Shown: positions 37,997 through 49,356, counted from the stretch's first letter. The stretch: DNA of 64,000 bases from Filobasidium wieringae (GCA_001600055.1 BCIV01000004.1:794430-858429), one strand, 5' to 3'. Made by a program: numbers and translations. Notes: generated from the letters alone by a model not told the origin.

Positions 37997-40625
37997 TTAC
38001 GTCGGCTTCGGCAAGTGAACTTTAGATCGCCGGACTTGTCTCTGATCCAGTTTGATAGCTTCTGCCATTTCTTGCGCATCATCTTGAAAGTGGACGGCGA
38101 TTCCGTCTGAGAGACGTTCAGGCACCCTCACATCCTCTTGCGACGGGTCTGCTTGAGTCTGCGAGCCAGCAGAGATCTCGTCATCGTGTTCGTCAATGGT
38201 ATCTGTCGGCAGAGCTGTAGGAGCTTTAGGAAGGCGCAACACAGCAGCAGTACTGTTGTTTCCGGTCGACATCGTAACAGTTAAAGTGTGATGGAATCCT
38301 TTGCCAATGGGGATTGTTATGCCTGGATGAAGGAGATCCTGAGCGCAATCACGAGACAGATTCTAGCCGCCGTAACGTACCATGTACAATTACAGATGTC
38401 AGAACCAGGAAATAGACGACCGGTTCGATGACTTCTCTTAAACGCTCTCTTTCTGTGGGAATGTGCTCCAAAGCAACACAACAGTAGAAAACGGCGGAAA
38501 CGCCAATGCAACCAAAGTATCCGGTGAAAGCACCCTCCCGATAAGTTCGAAGTACTGGAATAAATCTCGTCTGCGGGGGACTTTAGCCATCATCCTGGTG
38601 CAATTTTACTCGAGCAGATCATTGGCTCACCATCGCCAGCACCCATGGAGGTCGTCTTAGCAAAATAACCAAGAGGCCCAACACAACCAGTCGCCAAGGT
38701 GAGATTTGCCAGAAGTTCCCGAAATGCGACCAAGGCATGATAGCTCCGCTAGAATCGTATGTAGTGAGCGGCACTTCAGTTTCACTCAGGTTGAGCTCAC
38801 ATGTAAAGGAATACAGCCGAATTTAGAAGTAGATCTATAACGTCCTGTACTGCGTGTTCTTCGGTCTCCACTCTGAACCTTTTCTCGAGAAGTTTAAAAG
38901 ATTAGGTTGAGATTGTTTGTCGACAGCATCAGCTCGTACCAGTCATCCCAAGTGAAGGCATTGCCCGCTACAAAGCAGCTATCCCAAAGCAACCCAAAAC
39001 CTCAATTCGCGACCTCGAAATAATCATGTGTATGTTTTCACTAACCATAATATGTCGTCGGAGCCGATCATTCCGACTATACCTAGAACAAGGAAGGACA
39101 ATCCTACCCCGAATGCCAAGAAATTGTCGTGATCCACCAAGTCCTTATGCTCAGCGAAGCGTAACAATCTACGGAAGAGGCTGAACCAGGCCGTATGTGA
39201 GTGATGGATGAAGACGAACGTGGAGAATCACTCACTAGCCTATAACCGCTCCAATTACAACAGACAGCACGATCTCATACAGTATGATCTCGTAGAACCT
39301 TATTGTTTGAACGACTTAATTAACCTGGTTGGAATAAGGTTCTAATAGAGAGACGATTTGACTAACCATGTTCCGATCGTTTTGCCTAAACTATGTTCAT
39401 ATCCAGAGCTATGCCGAAGCACCAGATACAAGGCCATGTAGAGGAAAGGATAACTAGTCGAAAACAACCTGTTTCAGTTCGCTGAGCGCTACCGCATGTG
39501 TAATCACAGCCTGACCCTAAGCCATCATTTGCGCCAGATTCTGCAACTTGATTGTCATGCCGGAATTATGCTGTTAGATGGGCGTAAATAAATCGGATAG
39601 AAGCCAAACATACCGATTATGTTTCGGACGTGCAACGGGACATGTCTACGATTGGGATCTCAGTGTCTATACAAACGCCATGAAGATTCCCTTGGAACCT
39701 ACTTTTCGGCAAAACGACCTTTGCAAATAGACTAATAAGGCAAAGCGAATAGTCAGCCAGGACCGATCGCAAAAATAGTTGGATAACTTACATTAGCCAG
39801 AACAGGGTCGGTAGGGGTGATACATGAAGCGATAACTAGACTTTCAAGCTGTCGATTGTCAGATCTCAAGATAAGCTGCACGGACAAGTTCACACAGACT
39901 GAGTCTACCTACATAAGTCAGGCCGGGTATCATTCCCCAAATTAGTAATCCGCTGACAAACCACGCCGCTAACATGGTCGGGCCCAACAGCACGGCCAGG
40001 GATTTCCATTCCTTGCGAAGATATGCTCTGTGAGACCGAGAAACAATGGAGCGCACGGTCAGTCGTGGTCTCGAGGTATCTTGAGTATACAACGACTTAC
40101 TTAGGGAGGTCAATTCCCGCGAAAAGGACCTGGATTCCAATAATTAACCTGGTCACTGTTTATGATATCGATCAGGAAGGAAGTGGGATGGTTATGATAT
40201 TTGAGCAAACCTTGATAACTGTAGAATAGCCGGAGGGCTTGAGCACAAACAATGGCGTTCTCATATGCAATCAAGAGCACTCACGTTAGGCGGGTTAAGC
40301 TCTCAAAATCGTTGCCCGACCAGCGTAACGGGGAAAACCAATCGAGAACGAGCGGTCCCACCACGATGCCCAGAGCCAAAGCTAGCATCGCTTCAGCTAT
40401 GTTGATTGTCGAAAATCAGTATCGCATGATAGACGCAGTTTCAACAGTTGGCTGACATATGAACAAGCGGTTCTTGATAAGGTACGATACTAATCCGATG
40501 AGTACAATATATCCTCTGTGAATGACAAAACTCAGACGGTGCTTATATGAGGACAGGTCACACAGGACGGCTGACCCTAGGATTGCGATCGATTTGGAAG
40601 TATCGTTGACATCTAGAGTAGGCAT
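37997..40625 (-). CDS. NHA1: Plasma-membrane Na+(K+)/H+ antiporter, fungal NHA1 type
   Basis: Exports alkali cations in exchange for protons. Many short exons; the start is the ATG at 40625 (MPTLDVNDTSKSIAILG) and the stop TAA is at 37997. Family landmarks appear in order: YIVLIGLVSYLIKNRLFI; SEAMLALALGIVVGPLVL; GIDLPRAYLRKEWKSLAVLL; GLLIWGMIPGLTY; ITPTDPVLAN with the transport Asp; AESGANDGLGYPFLY; and a middle segment FAEHKDLVDHDNFLAFGVG. The last exon adds a short hydrophilic tail of about 95 residues, much shorter than the regulatory tail of budding-yeast Nha1. Internal exon borders were read only approximately. With the CPA2 antiporter at 4.5-6.2 kb this makes two cation/proton exchangers in the window; they are not close relatives. 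Confidence 0.85.
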
Positions 40626-41510
40626 ATTGTGTTGTGGAGTGCAGTTTGAACTGCGCAACTGCGTGTTATTCAGTTGAGAATGTGATCGAATTGGCGAGTA
40701 TGTTTCCAGTCGAAATCGAAACCAACGACATTGACTAGCTGTCTATTGCGGCAATGCGGACGGAAGTGGCGCCTAGTGAGTGTTAGATACACTGGATAGT
40801 TTCGGCCTGTCAGCCTAAGTGACTGCTAGATAGGGGAAAAAAGCTCAGTTTTTGTGACGAAGGCAGGGATCGACGTATCCCGAGGGCATTTGCTATCAAA
40901 TCGAGTACCTCTAGAGATTTATTACTCACCACTGCTTACTCTAGCATTACAGCCAACGTTGAATAGTTTGCAACATCGCGTCAACAACCGCGTTTCTGGA
41001 GCGTCAAAAATAGATGTCAGGTTCATAATATGATGTCACGCTCATCTTGGCTCCGCTTTGCTTCCTGATTTGCATCCAATCAACCTGCCGTCGACCATGA
41101 GCATATTCAAATAATTCACCGTGATTTTTACAAGATCCTACTATAGTCAATACAGGTCTGACTGTCATCTAAATAGTACCATTCGTTTTACGATGGTCTA
41201 CAAGAAACACTCCTGTGATCTAAAGTTGGGTTTGATCAAGCTACAGGACTCAAAAACTACAAACATGCAGAACATTTTTGAATTACGTTTGCCTGGTGAT
41301 CTCACAAAATTCCTCTAAAACCCCCCATCCGTTCTCAAAAAAAGGAACTTCTCAATACATAAGTCTACTATATACCAAGCTAGGAAACGTCTGGAAAAGA
41401 TGGGAACCGGTGGCAAAGTATTCACGGAATGGTTGTTCTAGGAAATTACTGTGGGAGGCAGTTCGACAAATTGCGTGGCTAATGGAACGGAATCCTCTAA
41501 TACTTCAAAA
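40626..41510. other. NHA1 upstream region and left flank of the transposon nest
   Basis: No supported gene. From about 40,964 the sequence carries a degenerate inverted-repeat arm (see separate entry) and one TAGATGTCAGG word at 41,011, shared with the right flank, so foreign DNA may begin here rather than at the hAT terminus. Confidence 0.5.
40964..41000 (+). repeat. Left arm of a degenerate outer inverted repeat
   Basis: AGTTTGCAACATCGCG followed after a short gap by CGCGTTT is matched in inverted orientation at 53,277-53,313 (AGTTTGCAACAACGCG ... CGCGTTT on the minus strand). Roughly three quarters of 37 positions agree by eye. It may mark the ends of an outer element about 12.3 kb long. 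Confidence 0.45.
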
Positions 41511-41662
41511 TAGAGTTGGCACGCGTTCAGGTCAAACGCTTGAACTTGATCGAACAAACGCGCGTTATTGAACGTTTGAACGCGTGTGCCGTTCGACTTT
41601 GAACGCGTTCATTCTGCCGACGTTCAATCAGACGTTCAGGTTCAACTCTCGCGCAAAACACC

Positions 41663-41985
41663 GATCAAATGTGTTACGGCAGGTTCTTGCTGTCACAGGT
41701 CTAATAGCAAGCGCTACCTGTAGGTTATCTGGATGATGGAATAAGAGCTGAGTTGGTGTAACTCGGTCGGTTCTAAGCGGTGGACAAGTTATTCGACCAA
41801 GTTAAAGGATTTGGTTAGAGTCTGTAAGTCGGTTGAATTGAAACGGATTAGTATCAATCGATGATCTAATCGGTTCAGAGGGTGAAGAACGAAGGTTGTA
41901 TGAGAACAACTTAGCGAGATCCTATCGTAGTAACCTCTTCACAATACGTCTTGAATTGGTAATTCAGTCGGTGTAAATAGGATGC
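41663..41985 (+). repeat. 323-bp perfect inverted repeat, left copy
   Basis: Identical by eye, base for base, to the reverse complement of 52,819-53,141. Read on the plus strand it contains TGTTACGGCAGG near its left edge. On the other strand that is a ...CCTGCCGTAACA end, reminiscent of an LTR terminus. Confidence 0.92.
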
Positions 41986-42220
41986 TGTCACGGGGTGCTT
42001 ATTCGACTTTCGTCAATTACGGTTCGATACGGTTTCGTGCGGTTCAGGTCGGTTCGGATATCGTCCATAAGGATTCTCTCGTGGTTCGTTCGTTCGGTCC
42101 TAAGTCAAATTAACACGCTAATGTAATGACCTTGCTCAACTAGCCGTAGCTAACCAATTGTTATCGGTAAATTGATATTTTATATCGTTGCTTGAGTTCC
42201 CACTCAAGCCGTCTCATAAA

Positions 42221-42780
42221 CTACTTTGACATTCCTCGTTTAAGTACTCTACGGATTCCTACGGTACGAGTCGGATCCGTGCGCTTCAATCCATTAGCGC
42301 GCTTGGGATTGGCGCTGGTCACTCCACGAGCACGGTATGCACTTTTCTTAGGTGCCGAGTACTCTCTATCGTCCTCCTGTGACAGACGAGTCGACCGAGA
42401 AGCACGTCCAGCGATCTTACCCGCCGGACTCTTCTTCGGGCTCATCTCCGTGACGGCCCGGAGGGCGGCGGCGGTCTCCAACTGGAATTTACGGATGAGT
42501 ACGGAAGGATACTCTCTCGTACGGAGGGGTACTCACGGTCGTCTGCCGGGACACCTCGGCGGCAATGCTCAACTCCTTCAGCAACGAGCAGGTGGATGAT
42601 CCTCGAGTGAGGCATTCCGTACAAGACTGTGTACCCCGAGGGTGATTAGTCTTGTTAACGGCCTTACATCGATCGAAGACCATCGTGTTCCCTTTCTGCC
42701 GCTCCTTGCTGCAGAGAGTGCAGCCGGGATCCTTGGCCGCGGCGATGGTGAAATGCAGTAGAGACTTACTTAGGAGAGAG
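42221..42780 (-). pseudogene. 3' fragment of a Cys-rich, basic-tailed protein gene
   Basis: On the minus strand a frame rich in Cys (DPGCTLCSKERQ, VFDRCKAVN, QSCTECLTRG, STCSL) is joined by a 55-nt GTGAGT...TTCCAG intron to a basic tail (MSPKKSPAGKIAGRASRSTR ... VLKRGMSK) ending at 42,221. The Cys spacing suggests a metal-binding module, but I cannot name the family. The 5' part is missing because copia sequence begins at about 42,785 on the other strand. It may belong to another mobile element or be a captured gene. Confidence 0.5.
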
Positions 42781-42788
42781 AAGACAAG

Positions 42789-45700
42789 ATGGATTCTCAC
42801 TCAGGATCAACAGGATCAGCCATCAGTAGGATACCTATCCTGACTGGTTTGGACAACTATTTCNAGTGGAGGAATGCAGTGGAGGATGNAGCACTCACTT
42901 ATGGTGCCCTTCATGTGCTTAATGAAGACCTCAAGGAGAGGCCTGCTCACCCCATGGACATGGTTGAGGANGATGGANCAAAGTCAACTCCATCCTCAGC
43001 AGTCACTTCTCTTTACTTAGAAGAGTATAGGGAGTGGAAAGCTTGGAAAGAGAAGGACCAGAAGGTCATGGGTCTTATGAGACTCAATGTCTCANCAGGT
43101 ATCAGGATGGAACTNACAGNTCTGGATACTTCTAAGCAAATCTGGGACAAGCTTGCTAAGCTTCATCAGATGGATGACAAGAACTACAAGGCAGATATAG
43201 AGGAGAAGATCACCACTTTCAGGATGACAGAGGGAGATGAGCCTGCCAAGTTCTTGGAAGAATACAGTACACTGTTGCTGAAGGCACAGACAGCCAACTT
43301 CAAGTTGTCAGAAGATGACAAAGCCACCTATTTCCTTAGGGCTTTGCCTTTCTCTTTTGAGTCTCTCAAGTCAGAGTGGAAGTCGCTCTACAGGATCAAA
43401 GACTTGATGAGACAGAAACAATCCACCTTTGAGGATCTAAGGGGAATGTTCAATACGTTCATTGCTGACTACNAACGTCAGGATGAGGTCAGGACACAGA
43501 ATGCCATGATGACCAAGAAGGTCAATACCAGTCAGCAGCAACATCAGAAGAGCAAGAGGTCTTCTGGTCAGAAGAAGGATGGTTCCAAGACATCATNGAC
43601 TTGCTGGAACTGTGGCAAGCAGGGTCATTCAAGCAAGGACTGCTTCTCTCCNAAAGNAGGAGATGGAATGACACACAGACCAACTGGACAACAAGACANT
43701 TNCANGAAGAACAAGAACAAGAACANCTCTTCATCTGTAGCTGGAGCGACCATGGAGGAGATCAGTGAAGAAGAGTATGCTGCACTTNTCAAGGGCAAAG
43801 GACAAGAGCGCATTGAGTGGCTAGTTGATCTAGGAGCCAGTTCACACATCTGCAATAATAAGGATGCTTTCAACCAAGTGGAACGCCTTAAGACACCTAA
43901 GAGATTCAGGACTGCATTTGGAAATGCATCTACCTGTACCATGGGTGGTCAGGTTGCTATGAAGCTACCTAAGAGTGATAACACTCTCATCTTATACAAT
44001 GTGTCTCTTATGGAAGATGCACCCTGTAACCTCCTCAGTCAGGGAACACTCATTGAGAAAGGATGGGATGTCAGGATCACCAAGGAAGGTGGCAGTATGA
44101 GCCATNNAGGTCATANCATCCCCATCTANAGAACTGGAGTTAATGGAACACTCAGGGCAATCATTCTGGTTTTGGATCAGAGTCATGAGGAATCTACCAA
44201 GATTCAGCAGGAAGAAGAAGTCTTCCTTACCACTCAAGATAAGGACACCTTACAAGGATGGCACAATAGATTGGGCCATATGGNNNNNNNNNNNNNNNNN
44301 NNNNNNNNNNNNNNNNNNNNNNNNNNNNNNNNNNNNNNNNNNNNNNNNNNNNNNNNNNNNNNNNNNNNNNNNNNNNNNNNNNNNNNNNNNNNNNNNNNNN
44401 NNNNNNNNNNNNNNNNNNNNNNNNNNNNNNNNNNNNNNNNNNNNNNNNNNNNNNNNNNNNNNNNNNNNNNNNNNNNNNGTCTTACCTTTGACAATGTCTC
44501 AGTGGCAGGAACACAACCACTGGAGATAGTACACTCAGACATTGCAGGACCACTCAAACCAGATCTGAATGGTTACATCTATTACGTGACATTCACTGAT
44601 GATTTTACTGGTCTGACTTGCATCAATGGTCTGAGGAACAAGTCTGCAATGGATGTGTTTGACAGCTTCAAGAACTTCAAGAAGACTGCTGAACTGGTCT
44701 TCCAGAAGAAGGTTCAATGCTTGCGTACAGATGGTGGTGGAGAGTACCAAGGTGGTATGAAGACCTATCTCTTAGGACAAGGGATAGTCCACCAAGTTAC
44801 TACACCATACACACCTCAGCTGAACGGTACAGCAGAGAGGGCCAACAGAACTTTGAAGGAGATGACAGCATCCATGCTGATCAACGCAAAGATGGACCAG
44901 AAGTGGTGGTACCATGCTATGCAATATGCTTGCAGCATCATCAACATGGGCAAGCAGTATCAAGGAAGATCTCTGGAGGAGATCATGTGGAAACACAGAC
45001 CCAGCTATGGACAGCTACATCCTTTTGGTACAGAGTGCTGGGCGAGGGTACCCAGAGAAGCAAGATACAAGAGTGATCTTACTCAGTCTAAAGCAATCAA
45101 GGGAAGATTGCTGCATCCCAACATGAAGGGAGCAGGATACCTGATAGTGACTCAGGAAAGTGGCAGAGAAGTGACACTGACAAGCAGAGATGTTGTGTTC
45201 AAGAGACCAGAAGAGGTNGGCAACAGGNAGAGTNCCCCAAGGATATCCAATGNAACACAGTATGGAGATCAAGATGGTCATACAGAAGNAGGACTGCTTG
45301 AAGAGCAGCCTGATCTCACTTTACCTGAAGAAGATGATGACTATGATCAGGAAGATGATCAACAGCAGGAACCACCAAGGGAAAGGACTCCTGCGGTGAC
45401 CATACCTGCTCTTCAGTATCCAATGGAGGATCTGGATGCAGATGAACAAGAGTCTGATGATGAAGATCCTTTGCTACTGAGACCTAATGTGGTTGCAAGA
45501 AGGAGATCACCCAGGCTGAACATCATACAAGAGATAGCCCTTGCAAGTGTGCATGTAGCACAAGAAGATCCTCAGACATATAGAGCTGCCATGCAAAGTG
45601 GTAACTCTCATTTATGGCAAGAAGCCATTGACAAAGAGCTCAAGTCTATTGAAGATACTGGAACCTGGAAAGAGATTACAGTTCCAGAGGGAGCCAGCTT

Positions 45701-47114
45701 GGTGGACAGCAAGTGGGTCTTCAANACCAAGCTCAATGAGAGAGGAGAGGTGGTCAAGTACAAAGCTAGGATTGTTGCCAGAGGATTCACTCAAGAATAT
45801 GGCATCAACTACTTTGACACCTACAGTCCTGTAGCCAGGCTGACATCTCTCAGGACATTGCTGACTATAGTGGCAGCAGAAGACTTGGAACTGTATCAAT
45901 TGGACGCAGACACTGCCTTTCTCAACGGAACGTTGGAGGAAGACATCTACATGGATTTCCCAGATGCTTACAAGAAGCAAGACAAGAGGTCAACAGGACT
46001 AAAGCTTGTCAGGTCACTCTATGGACTGAAACAGTCACCTAGAGTGTGGTGGCAGCTGATCAGTGCCTATCTGGGAGAACTAGGATTCACAAGACTATCA
46101 GCAGATTGGGGCCTTTACTATCACAAGAAGAAAAATGCTTACCTGTTACTCTATGTGGAAGATGTGCTCATAGTAGCAGCACAGATGACAATCATTGATG
46201 GCATCAAGGACGCATCAAAGGACAAATGGAAATGGTCTGATATAGGTGCAGCTGCCTATATACTTGGACTNAAGCTGGACAGGCATAGNCCCAGCAGAAC
46301 TATCTCACTCAGCCAAGAGGGATACATCCAGAGAGTGCTTGAACGCTTTGGCATGCAAGATGCAAAGACAGTCACAACTTCACTCTATGATGCTACTCTG
46401 GCAAGACAGGAAGGAACAGTGAAGGTTGACAAACAGCGGCAGACACTCTATCAACAGATANTTGGATCCCTAATGTGGTGTGCCATGTCAGCAAGACCAG
46501 ATATAGTCTTCACTGTTGGCTATCTGAGCAGGTTCAGCAGCAACCCCTCAGAGCAACACCTGAAAGCAGCAAAGAGANCATTGGCTTATCTCAAAGGGAC
46601 TTTGAACAAGGTTCTTACCTTAGGACAACTCAGTAAAGACAATGGAGTCCTTACAGGATACTGTGATGCAGACTATGCAGGAGACTTGGAGACAAGACNC
46701 AGCACANCAGGCTACTGTTTTAAGCTATTAGGTTCTGTCATCTCATGGACCTCAATCAGACAGAACACAGTTGCAACCTCAACATGTGAAGCAGAATATA
46801 TGGCTCTAGCAGAAGCTGCCAAGGAAGCCATATGGCTGAGCAGAATGCTCAAGGAATTGGATTTCATCAAGAAAGACCTGCCTACCCAACTTTACTGTGA
46901 CAATCAAGGAGCATTGGCACTGGCAGGCAACCCTGCACATCACNAGAGATCCAAACATATTGATATCAGATATCACTATATTAGGGAGATGGTTGACAAT
47001 GNTCATATCACCATCCATCATGTCAGGACAAACGACCAAGCAGCAGATATGCTTACAAAACCACTCAAGGACATCAAACATAAGCACAACTGCCAGCTCA
47101 TTCATCTAGAATGA
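42789..47114 (+). CDS. Ty1/copia Gag-Pol polyprotein (with undetermined bases)
   Basis: One frame of 1441 codons. Domain order is copia-like. Gag has GLDNYFxWRNAVED and a CCHC knuckle CWNCGKQGHSSKDC. The protease segment is WLVDLGASSHI, where the usual D-S/T-G reads D-L-G. Pre-integrase is GWHNRLGHM. The integrase core has IVHSDIAGP, LRTDGGGEY and a YTPQLNGTAERANRTLKE segment. The RT starts WVFxTKLNERGEVVKYKARI, then DADTAFLNG, LYGLKQSPRVWW and YVEDVLI in place of YVDD. RNase H has YCDADYAGD and ATSTCEAEYMAL. Scattered single Ns and a 195-base N run (44,284-44,478) lie only in this element. The frame stays open across them, so lengths were kept. The two catalytic substitutions could be real decay or consensus errors. 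Confidence 0.92.
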   Translation: MDSHSGSTGSAISRIPILTGLDNYFXWRNAVEDXALTYGALHVLNEDLKERPAHPMDMVEXDGXKSTPSSAVTSLYLEEYREWKAWKEKDQKVMGLMRLNVSXGIRMEXTXLDTSKQIWDKLAKLHQMDDKNYKADIEEKITTFRMTEGDEPAKFLEEYSTLLLKAQTANFKLSEDDKATYFLRALPFSFESLKSEWKSLYRIKDLMRQKQSTFEDLRGMFNTFIADYXRQDEVRTQNAMMTKKVNTSQQQHQKSKRSSGQKKDGSKTSXTCWNCGKQGHSSKDCFSXKXGDGMTHRPTGQQDXXXKNKNKNXSSSVAGATMEEISEEEYAALXKGKGQERIEWLVDLGASSHICNNKDAFNQVERLKTPKRFRTAFGNASTCTMGGQVAMKLPKSDNTLILYNVSLMEDAPCNLLSQGTLIEKGWDVRITKEGGSMSHXGHXIPIXRTGVNGTLRAIILVLDQSHEESTKIQQEEEVFLTTQDKDTLQGWHNRLGHMXXXXXXXXXXXXXXXXXXXXXXXXXXXXXXXXXXXXXXXXXXXXXXXXXXXXXXXXXXXXXXXXXXLTFDNVSVAGTQPLEIVHSDIAGPLKPDLNGYIYYVTFTDDFTGLTCINGLRNKSAMDVFDSFKNFKKTAELVFQKKVQCLRTDGGGEYQGGMKTYLLGQGIVHQVTTPYTPQLNGTAERANRTLKEMTASMLINAKMDQKWWYHAMQYACSIINMGKQYQGRSLEEIMWKHRPSYGQLHPFGTECWARVPREARYKSDLTQSKAIKGRLLHPNMKGAGYLIVTQESGREVTLTSRDVVFKRPEEXGNRXSXPRISNXTQYGDQDGHTEXGLLEEQPDLTLPEEDDDYDQEDDQQQEPPRERTPAVTIPALQYPMEDLDADEQESDDEDPLLLRPNVVARRRSPRLNIIQEIALASVHVAQEDPQTYRAAMQSGNSHLWQEAIDKELKSIEDTGTWKEITVPEGASLVDSKWVFXTKLNERGEVVKYKARIVARGFTQEYGINYFDTYSPVARLTSLRTLLTIVAAEDLELYQLDADTAFLNGTLEEDIYMDFPDAYKKQDKRSTGLKLVRSLYGLKQSPRVWWQLISAYLGELGFTRLSADWGLYYHKKKNAYLLLYVEDVLIVAAQMTIIDGIKDASKDKWKWSDIGAAAYILGXKLDRHXPSRTISLSQEGYIQRVLERFGMQDAKTVTTSLYDATLARQEGTVKVDKQRQTLYQQIXGSLMWCAMSARPDIVFTVGYLSRFSSNPSEQHLKAAKRXLAYLKGTLNKVLTLGQLSKDNGVLTGYCDADYAGDLETRXSTXGYCFKLLGSVISWTSIRQNTVATSTCEAEYMALAEAAKEAIWLSRMLKELDFIKKDLPTQLYCDNQGALALAGNPAHHXRSKHIDIRYHYIREMVDNXHITIHHVRTNDQAADMLTKPLKDIKHKHNCQLIHLE

Positions 47115-47406
47115 TGAGAGGGAGCTATAGGCAGATTGAAGAGGATCAGTAGACTGCATGCAATCTTAGGAGGCAAGGATCACCCTCAGCAAGGATTGAT
47201 GCAAAACATCCTGGAAGTCGAAAAGTTACTTTGTCTTCTTCAGGACACGGCTCACTCCAGGATGGTGATTGGTTTTTTGTTTGGAAACTAGGATTGGAAA
47301 GGATTGGAATTCTGGATTGGAAACATAAAAGACAAAACAGCAAAAATAGGAGGTGCTCATCTGCACCATCAGGCTCTGAAGCTTTGCGCTTGAGCTTGAG
47401 AGGGAG

Positions 47407-47875
47407 TGTTGGGATTTGCAATGATTTGACATCATTGGCAATAAGCCATATGGATGACATATGGATTGGCAATCTCAAACACAAAGGGAATCATGAAACA
47501 TAAACAACATACCATGAAACACAGGGGTAGCACAGCAATCACGTACTTGTGATCGATCACGTGATTAGGTTGGCACAGCTCATCAATCTCGTACTACTTT
47601 ACGGACTGTCCCACATTGGTCCCACAAGGGTCCCACTGGTTGCACATGATACATGTGAACTGTTAACAGGGTGGTCATCTATCCCTTGGTGGAGTCCAAG
47701 ATCCCGTACTCAATTACCGAATGCCGAGATGGCACCACATGGTACCAGGTTCTCTGATACACATATATATAGGAGGACACTTTGACCTCTACTTCTGTCC
47801 TCACTTTACTTTACTTGTAATAATCAATGACTTCAATGACTATTGAAGATTAGATTCATTCACCAAATTACACCA
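47407..47875 (+). repeat. 3' LTR of the copia element
   Basis: Begins TGTTGGGATTTG directly after the polypurine tract. It has a TATA-like CATATATATAGG at about 47,763 and ends near ...TTACACCA at 47,875, where the next element's sequence starts. The right border is inferred from that junction. Confidence 0.7.
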
Positions 47876-48087
47876 AGGGATTTGTATGTATAGCATATGA
47901 TGTACACTATGAGGATGTATAACGGATGGAGAACTCTACTACAATTGTACTACCTAAGGTCGATGAACGACCTGTAAAATTGTATTGCCCGACGGGCAGT
48001 TCTCCCATCAGTGAAAACCGTGTGATAACAGAGGTCCTAATGACGTGTATATGACCTTAGTATGTACTCGACAAGGAGCCTATAACA
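47876..48087 (+). repeat. Short LTR copy 2 (plus orientation, first bases missing)
   Basis: Homologous to 50,119-50,335 on the opposite strand. Both have AGGGAYTTG near the start, a shared central TATAACGGATGGAGAACTCT, GTGATAAC, ATGACGTGTAT and the terminal CCTATAACA. The first seven bases (TGTTATC) are absent, where it abuts the copia LTR. Confidence 0.75.
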
Positions 48088-48155
48088 ATAATAAGAAAGA
48101 AACAACCCGCAAAACCCCTAAACAAACTCCTAAGAAGGCTGCACCTAAGAGGCTA

Positions 48156-48200
48156 ACACCCAAAAAGACCACACCCAAAAAGACCACACCCAAAAAGACG
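48156..48200 (+). repeat. 15-bp tandem repeat in the transposase N-terminus
   Basis: Three consecutive copies of ACACCCAAAAAGACC (the last base differs in copy 3) encode TPKKT repeats, a histone H1-like basic stretch. Confidence 0.9.
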
Positions 48201-49356
48201 GCCCCCAACAGGAAAGCGAAACAGGATCTGGAAGCGATTGAACCCAAGAGTAAGGTTGAGGAAGTGGAGAAGGAGCAGGTGGAGAAGCGGCAGGTGGAGA
48301 AGGAGCAGCAAGTTGATCAGGACGAGATGGAAATTGTCAAGAAACCTGATAATACTGATAATGATGATGAGGAGGATGTCAAGGCCAGTAAGTACAGTTG
48401 AACTTCCAGGCTCACGTTTAAACACTCACTATTTGCATGCCGTTCAAAAGCGCCTAGCCAGGGCCGTTTCAAGGTTCCGATACCTGGTGATAACGATATG
48501 ATCGAAAAACACCAGGAATACCTTGATCTCTGGTGCCATAAGCACTACAACAATGGCAGGGGCGGCAAAGGCAACCGTCACAGGCAACGACCCGTCATAG
48601 CGAGTGCAAAGGTCATGGCCAAAGAAGGGAAGACATCAGGCGTTTGGTGGTTGTGGACTTGCCGGTAAGTTTGAAGTTCAAACTTCAAACGTTTGAACTT
48701 TGAACATTTAGATCGTTTGCCCATCATTTTCCCTCTTCTGCATAGGTACTGCCCTTGGATCGCCTTGAAGACCGCAAACACAGCCGGGTCAGGGACCTCC
48801 ATCAACTATCACGCCAATATGTGTAAGAAGAGGGTCGACGACTCACAGACTCGTCTGGTGGTGGATAGGTTGATTTCTGAGGTTCAGCCAGCTGAGCCTC
48901 GTTTGATGGAGACCCGCTATGCAATTCTTGAATGGATTGCAGTGAACCACCACGCATGCAGAGTGGTGGATCAAGATGCTGTAAGTACCGTTCAACCTTT
49001 GAACCTTTAAACGTTTGCACTCATTGTTTGCCTATAATTTAGTTCAAGTCGATGTTTACCGCATCCTTTCCTGCAATGGACACGGTTCTGCCGTCTAGAC
49101 CTCAGGTCAAGAAGGACATGCGTATGATGCACAACAGGACTGTGTCAAACCTGAAGATACGTCTTTGCGAGACGCACAGTGCGATTCACATTTCTCTTGA
49201 TGGATGGACTGACAGGAGCGGGAAAGCGTACATTGCAATCATTGCCAATTGGTCAATTGCCCTGGACAAGAGAGTGGGAAACGATAGCATGTTCAAGGCA
49301 ATGCAGGCAATGTTGTCTTTCCATTAGTGAGTAAGGTTCAGGCGTTCAAACGCCAG

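Larger units (their letters stand above)
42789..47875 (+). mobile_element. Ty1/copia LTR retrotransposon lacking a 5' LTR
   Basis: The polyprotein is followed by about 290 bp, a polypurine tract (GAGAGGGAG, up to 47,406) and a 3' LTR. No copy of the LTR start TGTTGGGATT exists upstream. The Gag ATG is within about 35 bp of the unrelated Cys-rich minus-strand frame, so the 5' LTR, primer-binding site and leader are absent or were lost at a false assembly join. Confidence 0.8.

Noticed and set aside
48156..48200. Possible CRISPR-like or direct-repeat array
   Set aside because: It is a simple 15-bp tandem repeat without spacers inside a coding frame; the organism is a fungus.
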